Part shown: positions 21,866-22,502 of the stretch, one piece after another
Position numbering within the stretch: position 1 is the first letter of the stretch
Layout of the letters: the number at the start of each line of letters is the position of its first letter
Origin: Casp-Chloro-G3 sp002816715
Lineage (GTDB): Bacteria > Chloroflexota > Dehalococcoidia > Lucifugimonadales > UBA3495
NCBI GenBank assembly: GCA_027623815.1
Contig: JAQBUV010000042.1
Location: 1-22,502, forward strand
Length of the DNA: 22,502 nt
Direction: 5' to 3'
The notes under the pieces: model-generated
Database searches by the model: none
Told to the model about the DNA's origin: nothing
What the model saw: only the letters and a program-made list of their open reading frames with translations
Translations under genes and position numbers: made by a program

Positions 21866-22411
21866 CTATCCGAGTTCAAAAAGCTCGGTGTCCGGGTGAA
21901 AATCACTCCAGGCGAACCAGAAAGAGTAGTGGGAAGGCAACCTTTGCAGGGTTTTCCCGGCCAGCGGCCCTTCGATAGACTGTCCGGTGAAGGCTTGCCA
22001 GGTAGTCTCGGTTTCCAGGTCTTGAACTAACATAATGCCCAAACTGTTGGTTCCCAAATCGCGGAAGGTCAAAGATCGACCATCGACGATTCGGCTGAAT
22101 ATCGCGCCGGTTTCCGAGATTGGGTCAAAGGTGACCACTACGTCACTCCCAGCGAAGGAGTCGTTGATTACCCTTTGGTCGGCGATGGCCGGGAAAGGAT
22201 AGGCTTTGGCTTGGCCCTCCAGGTCTACTCCCAGCACTAGTTCTTTAGTCGGTACCCGGTTGTCCCGGTTTGACTCGCCCAGGATGCCCGCCGAGCCGTC
22301 AACGTAGTACCGCTCGTAAGCGTCTCCTTGATAGCGGCCCCCTTTGTCCAAAACCAGCGTATCGGGGTGCAAAAGCTGCCATTGCTGCCAGGTGGTCTGC
22401 ACCGAGGGCAC
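21866..22411 (-). CDS. DUF3179 protein, C-terminal half, probably 5'-truncated
   Basis: The 181-residue frame matches the second half of DUF3179 proteins: TTWQQWQLLHPDTLVLDKG, GILGESNRDNRVPTKELVLG, AKAYPFPAIADQRVINDSF, IVDGRSLTFRDLG, TTWQAFTGQSIEGPLAGK and YSFWFAWSDFHPDTELF. Complete members are about twice as long and carry a first copy of the fold ending in a segment like L.G..LE.VPS. Here that segment (LSGTNLEIVPS) is present up to 22435, but an in-frame TGA lies at 22439-22441, and none of the three frames beyond it looks like the missing half. The GTG at 22411 with GGAG 3 bases upstream could start a short protein, but a pseudogene remnant is more likely. Function of the family is unknown; members are usually secreted. 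Confidence 0.65.
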   Translation of the reverse strand: MPSVQTTWQQWQLLHPDTLVLDKGGRYQGDAYERYYVDGSAGILGESNRDNRVPTKELVLGVDLEGQAKAYPFPAIADQRVINDSFAGSDVVVTFDPISETGAIFSRIVDGRSLTFRDLGTNSLGIMLVQDLETETTWQAFTGQSIEGPLAGKTLQRLPSHYSFWFAWSDFHPDTELFELG

Positions 22412-22502
22412 AATCTCCAGGTTAGTGCCTGATAGCTGTCAAGGGCGGAGAGAAAACGTACCATCGGGGCGGAGTAATTGTGTACCACCAGAGATGTTAT
22501 GT

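Noticed and set aside
22237..22488. Minus-strand open frame of 83 codons at the right edge
   Set aside because: Over most of its length it is the shifted frame of the DUF3179 gene; its first 20 residues match nothing that I recognise.

Overview
The window looks like a chromosomal segment of a Chloroflexota bacterium, probably Dehalococcoidia and possibly SAR202-like. This is an inference from gene content and style, not from a marker gene. The signs are an enolase-superfamily dehydratase, two beta-hydroxyacid dehydrogenases, a large fused FAD/Fe-S D-2-hydroxyacid dehydrogenase, several cell-surface proteins with cohesin-like and dockerin-like modules, TTG starts behind strong ribosome-binding sites, and many small palindromic repeats between genes. 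I found no rRNA, tRNA, CRISPR array, transposase or phage gene.

Layout. 25-4171 (minus) is a three-gene surface cluster: a secreted protein with cohesin-like, FN3-like and TIG-like modules, a large lipoprotein whose start overlaps the previous stop by one base, and a 54-residue single-span membrane protein. An intrinsic terminator separates it from the upstream tartronate-semialdehyde reductase-type gene (4345-5241, minus). Next come a GalE-type sugar-nucleotide epimerase (5500-6471) and thioredoxin reductase (6556-7476), both plus. A REPIN-like inverted repeat pair fills the gap to a minus-strand run: TSUP-family permease, solitary DNA methyltransferase, and NAD-kinase/AcoX-like protein (7775-10620). 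A divergent amidase (10727-12145) has a good extended -10 promoter. A second surface gene pair follows (12321-14353, plus): an anchored protein of unknown function and a CARDB protein ending in a single dockerin-like calcium loop. It converges, with only 2 bp between stop codons, on the 969-residue FAD/Fe-S dehydrogenase (14356-17265, minus).

The last part holds a 59-residue zinc-ribbon protein (17440-17619, minus), a second beta-hydroxyacid dehydrogenase (17755-18663), a perfect 4 x 13 bp tandem repeat, an enolase-superfamily protein (18916-20091), a CrcB/FluC fluoride channel, a PAC2-family protein, and the C-terminal half of a DUF3179 protein that appears 5'-truncated.

How it fits together. 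Two themes stand out. One is oxidation and reduction of hydroxy acids and sugar acids: two HIBADH-family enzymes, an enolase-superfamily dehydratase candidate and a D-2-hydroxyacid dehydrogenase. The other is extracellular protein display: a cohesin-like module in one operon and a dockerin-like module in another 9 kb away. The second is the best candidate for an undescribed system, but pairing of the two modules is only an inference. The intergenic spaces carry at least four families of small repeats.
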